A DNA stretch of 64,000 nucleotides from Litchfieldia stipae (lineage in GTDB: Bacteria; Bacillota; Bacilli; Bacillales; Bacillaceae_L), in contig NZ_JACYHA010000001.1 in NCBI RefSeq assembly GCF_014837155.1, positions 310,001 to 374,000 on the forward strand, written 5' to 3'. Under the pieces are notes generated by a model. It ran no database searches and had not been told where the DNA came from. It worked only from the letters and a program-made list of their open reading frames with translations. Shown piece by piece: positions 42,246 to 51,371 of this stretch. Positions within the stretch are counted from its first letter, which is position 1; every line of letters starts with the position of its first letter. The translations under genes were made by a program, and so were the position numbers.

Positions 42246-43163
42246 TTATTTAACATCATTGTATTCTTCGATTAGATCTTTTAGGTCATCTCCATCATGT
42301 CTGGTTTTTAAATCAAGATACATTACTGTATACCCTACTGCGAAAATTACTGACGTAAATAATGATACAAGGTTAACAATAATCGTAAATAAAACACTGT
42401 TTCCTAGTGCCATTCCCAAAGTTAATTCCACTGCGACGCCAATACTGCTAATAATTAGGTAAATAATAATATATACAGCCATCAGCTTCCATGTTCTTCC
42501 TGTCGTTAATTTCCAACTACGGGAAAGTCCAGGTGATTCACGATCTAGAACAACAGAACCAAAATAAAAGCTCCAACGTGTTACTAGAAAACCAATACCC
42601 ACTGCTCCACCGATGAAGAGAAGAATCCCAATCAACACCGCCAAAATGGGATTAATGGCTGATATGATAAAGCTACCAATTCCAATTGCAATTAGTGGTA
42701 CAATGACTAATCCAAAAACAATGAGTCCAAACAGAATACTACTACCAAGAATTGGCCAAAAGCGAGAAAATGCGTGCTTCAATACTTGACCAATTGTGTA
42801 TTGCTCGTTTTTTCTAATATGATTGATGGCAATCATAATCCCTGCTTGTGCAACTGGTAAAAAAATTATAGTAAGTAAGCCTATCAGGATTAATCCAAGA
42901 TCTGCCCCGAGGTTAGTCGGAGTTTCAATATAGGTAGATTCATCAAAGCTCGAGATAATTTGTTCATACCAAGCATCTCCTCCTCCTACTTGCCTAAAGA
43001 AACTTGTTCCTGTCGCTAATTGTACAATAGCCTGAATAATATAAAGTGGACCACCAAATATCAACATTATAAGAAATAAATGTTTGAAATGATTTTTACT
43101 TAACCGAAAGGTTTGATCCAAAATTTCCCCAATTGCTTTTGAAGTCGTAACCTCTGTGTTCAT
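42246..43163 (-). CDS. Multi-pass membrane protein of the MoxR cluster
   Basis: A 305-residue protein with six or seven membrane segments and no large soluble domain. Its family is often labelled as a glycerophosphodiester phosphodiesterase membrane-domain-like protein; no catalytic domain is present. The first part, SKAIGEILDQTFRLSKNHFKHLFLIMLIFGGP, and LSRSWKLTTGRTWKLMAVYII are typical. It is the first gene of the operon ending in DUF58. ATG at 43163 follows TAGGGGGAAT. Confidence 0.8.
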   Translation of the reverse strand: MNTEVTTSKAIGEILDQTFRLSKNHFKHLFLIMLIFGGPLYIIQAIVQLATGTSFFRQVGGGDAWYEQIISSFDESTYIETPTNLGADLGLILIGLLTIIFLPVAQAGIMIAINHIRKNEQYTIGQVLKHAFSRFWPILGSSILFGLIVFGLVIVPLIAIGIGSFIISAINPILAVLIGILLFIGGAVGIGFLVTRWSFYFGSVVLDRESPGLSRSWKLTTGRTWKLMAVYIIIYLIISSIGVAVELTLGMALGNSVLFTIIVNLVSLFTSVIFAVGYTVMYLDLKTRHDGDDLKDLIEEYNDVK

Positions 43164-43296
43164 CTAATTCCCCCTAAAATACTTAAGATTTAACTATGTA
43201 TATGGCTTATTTTAACATTATTTCGATGTATTAAAAGAAAAATATGTCAATTATTCCACTCATGTACCAATCCTTCCTATTCACTACATATGTAAA

Positions 43297-43342
43297 GAAA
43301 AAAAAGTGCTTGTCACCTCCTGAATTTTGGTGACAAACACTT
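43297..43342 (-). terminator. Terminator of the DJ-1/PfpI gene
   Basis: AAGTGcTTGTCACC/GGTGACAAaCACTT stem with an 11-nt loop, followed on the minus strand by TTTTTTT. Confidence 0.9.
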
Positions 43343-43371
43343 ATGAAAAATACAACTAAGATAAATCTTCC

Positions 43372-43893
43372 TTATCTTGCAAATACTTTTATAAATTCTC
43401 TCATATAGTCTGGTAGGTCCGGTGGACGGCGACTTGATACAAGATGTCCATCGACCACAACTGGCTCATCTAACCAGGTTGCACCAGCATTTGTCATATC
43501 ATCTTTAATCCCTGGGGTACTTGTTACTTTTTTCCCTTCAAGGATCTTTGCTGAGATTAATACCCAACCCGCATGACAGATTTGACCTATTGGTTTTTGT
43601 TGTTCATCCATTACCTTAACCATATTTAATACTTCTTCATATCTTCTTAATTTATCAGGTGACCAACCACCCGGAACCAAAATTGCATCATACTCATTAG
43701 GGTTCACTTCTTGAAAGGATAAATCAGAAACAATCGGTACCCCATACTTTCCTATGTATTGCTGACCTGCTTTTTCACCAACAATGTGAACAGTTGCGCC
43801 TTCTTCTCTTAATCGTAAAACTGGGTACCAAAGCTCAAGATCTTCAAATTCATCACTAACTAATTGAATAATTTTTTTATTTTGTAATTGCAT
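43372..43893 (-). CDS. DJ-1/PfpI family protein (type 1 glutamine amidotransferase-like)
   Basis: Single-domain protein of 173 residues. The nucleophile elbow is ICHAGWVL (Cys near residue 104) with the PfpI-type His next to it; the acidic partner is in SDEFEDLELWYP near residue 14-25. Such proteins act as deglycase-like enzymes, proteases or redox chaperones, and the activity cannot be told here. B. subtilis YfkM is a relative of the same length. ATG at 43893 has GGAGGAG. Monocistronic with a strong terminator. Confidence 0.9.
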   Translation of the reverse strand: MQLQNKKIIQLVSDEFEDLELWYPVLRLREEGATVHIVGEKAGQQYIGKYGVPIVSDLSFQEVNPNEYDAILVPGGWSPDKLRRYEEVLNMVKVMDEQQKPIGQICHAGWVLISAKILEGKKVTSTPGIKDDMTNAGATWLDEPVVVDGHLVSSRRPPDLPDYMREFIKVFAR

Positions 43894-43975
43894 AGTTCTC
43901 CTCCTTCTTTTCTTTCTTATATTTTGTATGAAGTGATAGCTAATTGCAAATATCTCAAATAACTTATTTTCCCAC

Positions 43976-44004
43976 TTGTGATTCTATAATAGAAATGGTA
44001 TATT
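43976..44004 (+). promoter_or_regulatory. Promoter of the small RNA
   Basis: TTGTGA, 17-nt spacer, TATATT. Start of transcription is expected at about 44011. A second TATAAT at 43985 has no good -35. Confidence 0.6.
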
Positions 44005-44010
44005 AGTTGA

Positions 44011-44130
44011 GCGATGAGCTGAATTGTGTAAGTCGTTTGACACGCCAACTGGCAATGCACTATGTGGAGTGCAGTCTAACGCCTCAATACGCAAGAACCA
44101 GAGAGATTTTCTCTCTGGTTCTTTTTTTTG
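44011..44130 (+). ncRNA. Candidate structured small RNA (about 120 nt), unidentified
   Basis: A promoter, a region with no coding signal, and a very strong terminator lie in the gap before a metalloprotease gene. Inside are three short helices: GTGT/ACAC (44026-44043), GCC-AACT-GGC (44044-44053), and TGCACT/AGTGCA with a 6-nt loop (44056-44073). A GCG/CGC (or TTGAGCG/CGCCTCAA, 44007-44087) closing helix would bring them together as a junction. It fits no riboswitch consensus that I know. It may be a free sRNA or a leader that ends before the next gene (44201). Confidence 0.6.
44093..44129 (+). terminator. Terminator of the small RNA
   Basis: Perfect 13-bp stem AAGAACCAGAGAG/CTCTCTGGTTCTT with a 5-nt loop, then a run of eight T. 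Confidence 0.95.
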
Positions 44131-44200
44131 CCCACAATGGAAATAGGATACTAGATATCTTTCATTATACTCATGCTAGAATGTTGATAAGGATGTGAGT

Positions 44201-45187
44201 ATGATGAGAAAGACTTTGAAGATTGCGATACTTATCGTATTTCTACCTATTCTATTAAGTTTAGATACTATGACTTATGATTCTACCTATTTTGCAAAAT
44301 ATACATCACCTGAAAACATCCATTTTCTAAGTTATACAGAAAACTGGGACGAGCAAAAACTACAAGAACTTTATCAAGAACTGATTTTAAATACACATGG
44401 TGAAGAAATAAACCTTTTACAAGAAGTTCGAGTTAGAGGAGACGCAAAACCATCAGATTCGAACACACGAGGACAATATCATTCGTTAACAAATACGATT
44501 ACACTCTTTCATGGAGATATGTATTTAGAGCCCACTGACTTTCGTGAGACCTTGTCCCATGAATATGGACATCATTTTTCATATCATTATTTTCCAGAGC
44601 AGCATTTTCCAACTTCAAACTGGGCGAACTTAAGAGGACTTGGCGACATGCCCGTTCGTTGGGATGCGTTTTGGAATTATTCAACGACTTCACATAAATG
44701 GTATCCTCAAGAAATCATGGCTGATGATTATGTACTATTATATGGTGCAACGAAGTCTGTTGAAATAAAAGATGTATACAGCAATGAAGCATTTTATCGA
44801 AAGACTGTTCATGATAATGATTATATTTCAAATGTATTAGAAAATACATCCCTGCATCACTTATTTGAAGATGTAACGGGTTTTGCAATTGACTCCAATC
44901 GTTATCTAGAAACACCCACATTTGAGAACTTTCATGAAGGAATCGCTTCATTTAAGATCATGAAGAAAGCAAATATCGCTTACCGATTAAATGTCAATTA
45001 CATCAAAGAAGATCAAGAAAAATACGAAGAATTACTCTTCATAACCGAAGATGATATTCTAGATGAAATTAGCTTTTTATTAAATAAAATTGATCATTCA
45101 ACCAGAATAATAGAACTATCATTAGACGTTCTCGATTTATCAACCTCTCTAGGACTTCAAACAAAAAAAATCACCATACAATTATAA
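44201..45187 (+). CDS. Exported or membrane-anchored zinc metalloprotease-like protein (HEYGH)
   Basis: A 328-residue protein with an N-terminal hydrophobic segment (residues 5-22, TLKIAILIVFLPILLSL) that may be a signal peptide or anchor. The gluzincin-type motif HEYGHHFSYHYF near residue 127-138 gives two His and Glu, and QEIMADDYVLLYG near 175-187 offers the third ligand Glu. No family is recognised beyond that. ATG at 44201, with AAGGATGTGAG upstream; an earlier GTG is 6 nt away. The C-terminal 100 residues look like a beta-rich domain. It follows the small RNA terminator. Function unknown. Confidence 0.8.
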   Translation: MMRKTLKIAILIVFLPILLSLDTMTYDSTYFAKYTSPENIHFLSYTENWDEQKLQELYQELILNTHGEEINLLQEVRVRGDAKPSDSNTRGQYHSLTNTITLFHGDMYLEPTDFRETLSHEYGHHFSYHYFPEQHFPTSNWANLRGLGDMPVRWDAFWNYSTTSHKWYPQEIMADDYVLLYGATKSVEIKDVYSNEAFYRKTVHDNDYISNVLENTSLHHLFEDVTGFAIDSNRYLETPTFENFHEGIASFKIMKKANIAYRLNVNYIKEDQEKYEELLFITEDDILDEISFLLNKIDHSTRIIELSLDVLDLSTSLGLQTKKITIQL

Positions 45188-45224
45188 TATCAGCCTGAAT
45201 ACGTAGAGTGTATTCAGGCTGATA
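45188..45224. repeat. Short perfect palindrome derived from the repeat family; acts as terminator
   Basis: TATCAGCCTGAATAC and its exact complement, 15 bp, around a 7-nt loop. The arms match the core of the MITE-like family. It lies right after the metalloprotease stop (45187), followed by few T, and before the convergent dioxygenase gene. Confidence 0.7.
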
Positions 45225-45243
45225 CTTTAAAAGACTCTTTTAT

Positions 45244-46215
45244 TTAGAACTCAAAATCTAAAGGACGAAGCCTTGCTTCAATCTCTTCACGTTTGGTTTC
45301 CAAAAACGGCGGCAGAGCAAGCGATTCTCCTAATGTTTCAAGTGGTTCATCCGCAGCAAAGCCTGGCGTATCAGTTGATAATTCAAATAAGATATGATTT
45401 GGCTCTCTAAAATATAAAGCTTTGAAATAGTAACGCTCAACCTCCCCAGAATTGATTAAACCACTTTCTTTAATTCGCTTTACCCAATATTTAAACTCCT
45501 CTTCATTAGGTATTCGAAATGCGACGTGGTGGATGCTTCCTCTTCCTGGTCGTTCTCTTGGAAGGTCAGGTCTTGACTCAATATGAACCTCAGCACCAGC
45601 TCCTCCTTCACCTGTTGCAAGCACTTCAACATCGGGAAACTCTCCTGCCAGAGATGGATAAGAGCCAACATGTCTAAATCCCATAATCTCCGTAAGTACT
45701 TGGATTGTTGGTGCTGCAGAAGTGACGGTTAACATGACTGGCCCCAATCCAATAATGGCATGTTCAACTGGGATATCAGTTTTATCCCAAGGAACTCCCG
45801 CTGCTACACCTTCCTCACCATTATCTGCAACTAAGATCACATTTGTGCCATCATAATCTTGGAAAGCTAATGTATCACGATTCGCTCGTTTGACCATTCC
45901 TTCATGATTTATATTGAAATCATCTAATCGATCCATCCAATAACGAAGTGAATCTGTATTCTTCACTCTTAATGAGGTAGAAGAAATACTTCGTACACCT
46001 GGATAAGTTCTTCCAAGACTAGGAATATCAAAAAACGTTATTTCAGTACCCGGATTTCCTTTCGCATCCCCATAAAACAAGTGATAAGATTGTGTATTAT
46101 CCTGATTGACCGTTTTCTTTACCAATCTCATTCCTAATACCTTTGTATAAAATTGAAAGTTCTTCTCAGCATTTCCAGTTAATATCGAAACATGATGTAA
46201 GCCTAATAAATGCAT
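45244..46215 (-). CDS. Ring-cleaving dioxygenase of the MhqA/MhqO family, second copy
   Basis: VOC-fold dioxygenase of 323 residues, paralogue of the one at 29864. Metal-binding motifs are LHHVSILTG near the start, HHVAFRIP near residue 219, and LFELSTDTPGF near 270. The ATG at 46215 (MHLLGLHH) is used, with AAAGGATGA upstream; longer in-frame starts add a lysine-rich tail. The MhqR operator TATCTcgaattcaAGATA lies 58 nt upstream, so it should be derepressed by hydroquinones and other electrophiles. wrbA, a quinone reductase, is 1.0 kb away. Confidence 0.93.
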   Translation of the reverse strand: MHLLGLHHVSILTGNAEKNFQFYTKVLGMRLVKKTVNQDNTQSYHLFYGDAKGNPGTEITFFDIPSLGRTYPGVRSISSTSLRVKNTDSLRYWMDRLDDFNINHEGMVKRANRDTLAFQDYDGTNVILVADNGEEGVAAGVPWDKTDIPVEHAIIGLGPVMLTVTSAAPTIQVLTEIMGFRHVGSYPSLAGEFPDVEVLATGEGGAGAEVHIESRPDLPRERPGRGSIHHVAFRIPNEEEFKYWVKRIKESGLINSGEVERYYFKALYFREPNHILFELSTDTPGFAADEPLETLGESLALPPFLETKREEIEARLRPLDFEF

Positions 46216-46272
46216 CTTCATCATCCTTTTTTTCTTAGTATTTACATGCATTTCTATCTTCACTCAAGAAAA

Positions 46273-46290
46273 TATCTCGAATTCAAGATA
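46273..46290. promoter_or_regulatory. MhqR-type operator ahead of the second dioxygenase gene
   Basis: TATCTCGAATTCAAGATA, a near-perfect palindrome that matches the B. subtilis MhqR site better than the first copy does. Confidence 0.8.
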
Positions 46291-46436
46291 ATTTTACGAG
46301 ATAAGATTCACCTTGTCAACAGCAACGCATTTTTCCGAGCAAAACATGGAGATATTTTCTTTTCATTTTAAAATAAGGTATACTTTTCAAGTACTTTCAT
46401 CGGTCTAGAAGATTAACTACTTAGGTGGTGTTTTTA

Positions 46437-47147
46437 TTGAGAATAAATAAATTTATCAGTGAAACGGGGATTTGTTCCCGAAGAGAAGCAGATAAATGGG
46501 TTGCAGCAAATCGAGTGACCATTAATGGAAAGCTAGCAGAGCCCGGTAGTCAAGCAGAACCCGGTGATGATGTTCGTGTAGATGGAAAGCCAATCAAATC
46601 AAAACCAAAATTAGTCTATATTGCCCTCAACAAGCCAAGAGGGATTACTTCGACCACTGAACGTCATGTTAAAGGGAATATTATTGATTATGTAAACCAT
46701 CCTGTTCGGATTTTTCCAATTGGAAGATTAGATAAAGATTCAGATGGTTTAATTTTATTAACGAATGACGGAGATATAGTAAACCCAGTACTGAGGTCAG
46801 AGGGAAAGCATGAAAAAGAATATATTGTGACTGTGGACAAGCCAATCACCCCTTCATTCTTACAAAAAATGTCCGAGGGTGTAGAGATCCTTGACACTGT
46901 AACACTTCCTTGTAAAATCACAAAAGAATCCAAATATGTATTCAGAATCATATTGACACAGGGCTTAAACCGCCAAATTCGGCGAATGTGTGCTGCTCTA
47001 GGCTATAATGTACGCAAGCTACAGAGAATCCGAATTATGAACATACACTTAAAATCACTTGAAATCGGTAAATGGCGTGACCTAACTGAAACAGAACTAC
47101 AGCAACTATTCAAAAGCTTAAACTACGAACCAAATCGACACAGTTAA
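46437..47147 (+). CDS. rluF: 23S rRNA pseudouridine synthase, RluF type
   Basis: RsuA/RluB/E/F-family enzyme of 236 residues that isomerises uridine in rRNA (RluF acts on 23S rRNA). An S4 domain (residues 1-60, [21 protein letters not shown]) precedes the catalytic domain. The catalytic Asp lies in [21 protein letters not shown] near residue 97-117, and [28 protein letters not shown] is near the end. It begins with TTG at 46437 after AGGTGGTG; an earlier GTG is possible. It ends at a bidirectional terminator shared with wrbA. Confidence 0.93.
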   Translation: MRINKFISETGICSRREADKWVAANRVTINGKLAEPGSQAEPGDDVRVDGKPIKSKPKLVYIALNKPRGITSTTERHVKGNIIDYVNHPVRIFPIGRLDKDSDGLILLTNDGDIVNPVLRSEGKHEKEYIVTVDKPITPSFLQKMSEGVEILDTVTLPCKITKESKYVFRIILTQGLNRQIRRMCAALGYNVRKLQRIRIMNIHLKSLEIGKWRDLTETELQQLFKSLNYEPNRHS

Positions 47148-47156
47148 TTGGTCCAT

Positions 47157-47184
47157 AAAAAAGAACCATCACTGGTTCTTTTTT
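47157..47184. terminator. Bidirectional terminator between rluF and wrbA
   Basis: AAAAAAGAACC/GGTTCTTTTTT with a 6-nt loop. Confidence 0.9.
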
Positions 47185-47188
47185 ATGT

Positions 47189-47800
47189 TTATTGATTCCC
47201 TTTTTTGATATACTCAGCAAATGTAACAGTACGTTTTGCCTGGTGCTTAACAGCTGCTTCCACATCTTCAACAATTTTCCCATCTTGTCCTACAGTAACA
47301 CTTGTTCCATAAGGGTTACCACCAGCGGCAAATGTAACTGGATCTGTATAACCAGGTGGGACAATAATAGAACCCCAATGATACATCGTATTATATAAAG
47401 CTAAAATGGTTGCTTCTTGGCCACCGTGAGGGTTTTGCGCTGAACTCATAGCACTCACTGCTTTATTCGCAAGCTTACCATTGAACCATAGACCACCAGT
47501 TGTATCTAAGAATTGCTTCATTTGTCCTGGCATGTTACCAAATCGAGTTGGGACACTAAAGATAATTGCGTCAGCCCATTCAAGGTCATCAAGTGACACC
47601 ACCGGCACATCCTTTGTCGCTTCAACATGAGCCTTCCATCCTGGGTTTGAGTCAATTGCAGCTTGTGGTGCAAGCTCTGGAACCTTCAATACCTTCACTT
47701 CGGCTCCAGCTTCTTTTCCACCTTCTTCAGCCCATTTTGAAAGCTGATAGTTTGTGCCTGTTGAACTGTAATAAATAATCGCTAAATTAACGTTCGACAT
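47189..47800 (-). CDS. wrbA: NAD(P)H:quinone oxidoreductase, WrbA family
   Basis: FMN-dependent flavodoxin-like enzyme of 203 residues that reduces quinones with two electrons, protecting against quinone stress. The flavin-binding motif is IIYYSSTGTNYQLSKWA near residue 7-23, followed by SVPTRFGNMPGQMKQFLD near 84-101 and MSSAQNPHGGQEATILALYNTMYHWGSII near 117-145. The ribosome site is AGGAGG. No MhqR box was seen ahead of it, although it could act with the nearby MhqR-boxed dioxygenase. Confidence 0.95.
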   Translation of the reverse strand: MSNVNLAIIYYSSTGTNYQLSKWAEEGGKEAGAEVKVLKVPELAPQAAIDSNPGWKAHVEATKDVPVVSLDDLEWADAIIFSVPTRFGNMPGQMKQFLDTTGGLWFNGKLANKAVSAMSSAQNPHGGQEATILALYNTMYHWGSIIVPPGYTDPVTFAAGGNPYGTSVTVGQDGKIVEDVEAAVKHQAKRTVTFAEYIKKGNQ

Positions 47801-47847
47801 TCTTTACTCCTCCTTTTTTTCACATAAAATTACTCTTAAATACTCAA

Positions 47848-49125
47848 CTATTCTTTCCCATTCACCATTGCATTAATCTGACTTATTGAAGTCCTTGGAA
47901 AATAATATTGAATAATTTCTTTGTAATTCTTCCCATTATCTCCCATAACACTTGCTCCCCATTGACTCATTCCTACACCATGACCATAGCCTCTTCCGCT
48001 CATCGTATAATGACCATCTTCAAAAGTTAGGGAATCAATTAAATAACTTCTAAAAATATCCCCACCAATTAGTGGTCGAATTTTATTTATATTTCCATTT
48101 CTTATCTCTAGCTGTTCCAGCATAATTGTTCCATCAAATAAACGATGAAGGAAGGACACCTCGATTGACCCTGTCATCGTTCTCCCTGATGGATTTTTGT
48201 CTTTTGCGATTTCAAAGGTTGGGACCGAGATAATTTTTATATCACCTAAATAACCCACTCTTTTCAAATAGCTCTTCATCGTTGCAGCAATCTTACTATC
48301 AACTTCAATCAAATCGTCCCAGGCTGAAGAGTCGTACCAATCAATTTCTTCTAAATTTAATTGGTCTTTGTGCAAAGTGAATTTCCATGGTTCAATCGGA
48401 TCGTATTCATCTTTTTTTATCGGATAGATTGGTATTTGCTGTCCTCCCCAAACATGCTTATTATTTTCGGTGACTCCACCATTACTTGCTGAATAAAATG
48501 CCGTAATTGGCTTCCCTTGATAAGTAATAATCTCCCCTTTTGTTTCTTCAACTGCTTGTGTTGTCTTCGGGTCCCACGTAAACCCTCCGTACACTTGATA
48601 TTGAATCGTATCATTCATTTCTTTACTTCTTTGAGTAATCGCATAAGTTCTTGCTGCTAGCGCCTGTGCTTTTAACGTTTCAAGACTCCAAGTTGAAAAT
48701 ACCTCGAACGGAACGACTCCTTTTAGATAGTCTTCAAGTGGTAGCTGATTAACAGGACGAATGTATTTCCCTTTTTCTTCAGTAAATTCAATTGCACCTA
48801 GATATGGCTTCCCATTAATTTCTATGTAATGGTTCGTATCATACTCATGAGGAACTAACATAAATGATCCATTAATTTGAAGTTTCTCCTTCTTACTCAT
48901 TAACGAAAAGAGACCACGCTTCTTTTTCTTTAATGTATACTCCACTCCTTCTCTTAATTGTAAGCTAGGATCAAGTGTTAAATACGTTCCATGAAACCTA
49001 AATGTAAGTTCATTCGTATGTCCAATATCCTTTACTAATTTAACGTTCACCATCTCTTCTGCTTTCGTTTCAGTTGGTAGTAACAAAACCATGATTATAC
49101 TAAAGAACATCATTAAATATCTCAT
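47848..49125 (-). CDS. SpoIID/LytB domain protein, secreted
   Basis: A 425-residue secreted protein with an N-terminal signal peptide (MRYLMMFFSIIMVLLLP-TETKA) and a SpoIID-type amidase-enhancer/lytic domain in the C-terminal three-quarters. Family motifs are PLEDYLKGVVPFEVFSTWSLETLKAQALAARTYAITQ near residue 140-175, YSASNGGVTENNKHVWGG near 225, and GRGYGHGVGMSQWGA near 385-400. SpoIID proteins cleave denuded glycan during engulfment. The start is uncertain: the ATG at 49125 gives a good signal peptide but has a poor ribosome site; an earlier TTG at 49170 is possible. It is divergent from a sporulation-type PBP gene. Confidence 0.88.
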   Translation of the reverse strand: MRYLMMFFSIIMVLLLPTETKAEEMVNVKLVKDIGHTNELTFRFHGTYLTLDPSLQLREGVEYTLKKKKRGLFSLMSKKEKLQINGSFMLVPHEYDTNHYIEINGKPYLGAIEFTEEKGKYIRPVNQLPLEDYLKGVVPFEVFSTWSLETLKAQALAARTYAITQRSKEMNDTIQYQVYGGFTWDPKTTQAVEETKGEIITYQGKPITAFYSASNGGVTENNKHVWGGQQIPIYPIKKDEYDPIEPWKFTLHKDQLNLEEIDWYDSSAWDDLIEVDSKIAATMKSYLKRVGYLGDIKIISVPTFEIAKDKNPSGRTMTGSIEVSFLHRLFDGTIMLEQLEIRNGNINKIRPLIGGDIFRSYLIDSLTFEDGHYTMSGRGYGHGVGMSQWGASVMGDNGKNYKEIIQYYFPRTSISQINAMVNGKE

Positions 49126-49287
49126 ATCGCTATTTTGCTCAAGTAAGCTGTAATCTATGTCAATTATCAAGGACTTATGTATGTGTAATATATGAATTAG
49201 ATAGCAGTTTTTATCGTTTCATGGTAAAAATGAAGTATTAGTTTTAAAAAAATATATTGGTATAGTTCATTATAGATAGGAGTCACT

Positions 49288-51369
49288 ATGGAATATTTGA
49301 AGTTAATTAGAAGTACTGTTGTTCGATTTTGGAAGGAAAAGCATATGACCAAGATTATGCTTCTATTATTTTTCACTGTAGTCTTAGGCTTTTTATTATT
49401 TTTTGCATATATGGCGAGTACTGCAAATGTACAATCTTTAAAAGATGGGATAAATCAAGCAACTGTCATTTATGACAAAGATGGGGATGTTGCAACAACT
49501 TTATCGACAAACCGAACTGAAGGTGTCCAGGTTGATAAACTTCCTTCTCATGTTCCAGATGCCGTTGTTGCCATTGAGGATCACCGATTCTATGACCACA
49601 ACGGTTTCGATGTCATTGGGATTACCCGAGTATTCTTCAAAAACCTTTTCTCAGGAAGAATTACAGGGGGAGGGAGCACAATCACACAACAATTAACAAA
49701 AAATGCTCTTCTGTCACCAGAGAAAACCTACAAGCGAAAAATTGAAGAATTATTTCTAGCTGTTGAAATTGAAAAAAATTATTCTAAAGATGATATTTTA
49801 GAAATGTACTTAAATCAAGTTTACTTTGGTAAAGGGGCATGGGGAATTAATCACGCAGCAAAAAAGTATTTTGACAAAGATATTTCAACTGTTTCAATTA
49901 GTGAGGCAGCCCTTCTCGCAGGATTGCTTCAAGCTCCATCAGCTCTTGATCCTTTTAATCATTACGAACGAGCGATGAACAGACGTGATCTTGTGTTAGC
50001 GAAAATGCATGAGACAGGTAAAATCACTGAAGAAGAGTACAAACTAGCTCTATCTGAGGAGATTATTCTAAAAGAAGGTGGAGGGAGCTTCATTGAAAGA
50101 AGTTTCCCATATTACGTCGATGCTGCACTGGATGAAGCGATAAATGAATACGGATTGACACAGGAAGAAATCTTCACTCGTGGCTACCGAATATATACAG
50201 AAATGGATCAAAATCTTCAATTCACATTAGAAAAAATCTATAAACAGGATTCACGATTCCCAAGTGGTAGAGGAAATACATTAGTTCAAAGTGGTGCAGT
50301 ATTACTTGACCCTCATTCTGGTGGAGTAAGAGGGCTTGTTGGTGGTCGTGGTGACTATGTATTCCGCGGCTTTAATCGCGCAACACATATGAAAGCACAG
50401 CCTGGTTCAACCTTAAAGCCAATTACAGTCTATACACCTGCTTTGGAGTCAGGGTTTAACAGTAGTTCTATCTTAATAGACGAACCAAAAACATTTAATG
50501 ACTATACACCTAAGAACTCAACCAATACGTATCGTGGTGAAGTACCTATGTATGAGGCTGTTCAAGATTCATTAAACCTTCCTGCGGTAAGATTGTTAGA
50601 TGAAATAGGGTTAGAAAAAGGACTTAAGTCTTTGAAACGTTTTGGCATTTCATATACTCCTGAGGATGAACACCTAGCCATTGCACTTGGTGGAATGAAC
50701 AGAGGAATCTCTCCTCTACAATTAGCAGAGAGCTATGCAGCATTCCCAAATGGCGGAACAAGACACGAAAGCCATTTGATCACAAAAATCGTTGGTCCAA
50801 CAGGAAATGTCATCGCAGAACATGAGTCTAAGTCGGTTAGAGTGACATCAAAGAAAGTCGCAAACGAGATGACTTCTATGCTTTTAAATGTAGTGGAATC
50901 TGGAACAGGCAAAGGAACAAGCATACAAGGAATTCCGATTGCTGGTAAAACTGGATCGACTCAAGTACCTTTTGAAGACATTAATGGTACGAAAGACCAA
51001 TGGTTTGTTGGATACACTCCAAACTTAGTTGGAGCTGTTTGGTTAGGTTATGACAAAACCGATCGCGAGCATTATTTAAGGGGGACTAGTTCTGATAGTG
51101 TTGTACCACTTTTTAGAGCGATTTTCGAAGAAGCCTTTCAGTACACTGCACCAGGAGAATTCGAGGTTGTATCAATAAATAAACAACTCGCTGGCACAGA
51201 GAACAAACCACCAACGATTGATCGAGAAAAAATGAAGGAAAAAGCAGAACAAATTGAACAGAAGCTAAAAGAAGAAAGTTCGAAATGGAAGCAAGTATTA
51301 GATGAAGCCAAAAAGGATATCAACACAGTTGGAGATAAAATCTCTAATTTTATAGATAAGTTTAAGTAA
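49288..51369 (+). CDS. pbpG: Class A penicillin-binding protein (PbpG-like)
   Basis: Bifunctional peptidoglycan synthase of 693 residues with an N-terminal membrane segment (about 22-43). The GT51 glycosyltransferase domain has EDHRFYDHNGFD (catalytic Glu near 97), GGGSTITQQLTKN and YLNQVYFG. The transpeptidase domain has SxxK at STLK (near 374-377), SLN near 430 and KTGS near 555. A charged, coiled-coil-like tail follows residue 640. Length matches B. subtilis PbpG (PBP2d, 691 residues), a sporulation enzyme, more than PbpF; this name is provisional. ATG at 49288 with ATAGGAG. Neighbouring SpoIID-like gene fits spore wall work. Confidence 0.92.
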   Translation: MEYLKLIRSTVVRFWKEKHMTKIMLLLFFTVVLGFLLFFAYMASTANVQSLKDGINQATVIYDKDGDVATTLSTNRTEGVQVDKLPSHVPDAVVAIEDHRFYDHNGFDVIGITRVFFKNLFSGRITGGGSTITQQLTKNALLSPEKTYKRKIEELFLAVEIEKNYSKDDILEMYLNQVYFGKGAWGINHAAKKYFDKDISTVSISEAALLAGLLQAPSALDPFNHYERAMNRRDLVLAKMHETGKITEEEYKLALSEEIILKEGGGSFIERSFPYYVDAALDEAINEYGLTQEEIFTRGYRIYTEMDQNLQFTLEKIYKQDSRFPSGRGNTLVQSGAVLLDPHSGGVRGLVGGRGDYVFRGFNRATHMKAQPGSTLKPITVYTPALESGFNSSSILIDEPKTFNDYTPKNSTNTYRGEVPMYEAVQDSLNLPAVRLLDEIGLEKGLKSLKRFGISYTPEDEHLAIALGGMNRGISPLQLAESYAAFPNGGTRHESHLITKIVGPTGNVIAEHESKSVRVTSKKVANEMTSMLLNVVESGTGKGTSIQGIPIAGKTGSTQVPFEDINGTKDQWFVGYTPNLVGAVWLGYDKTDREHYLRGTSSDSVVPLFRAIFEEAFQYTAPGEFEVVSINKQLAGTENKPPTIDREKMKEKAEQIEQKLKEESSKWKQVLDEAKKDINTVGDKISNFIDKFK

Positions 51370-51371
51370 AC

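Noticed and set aside
44007-44198. A 63-codon frame across the small RNA
   Set aside because: It runs through a 13-bp terminator and the small RNA helices, and the start has no ribosome site.
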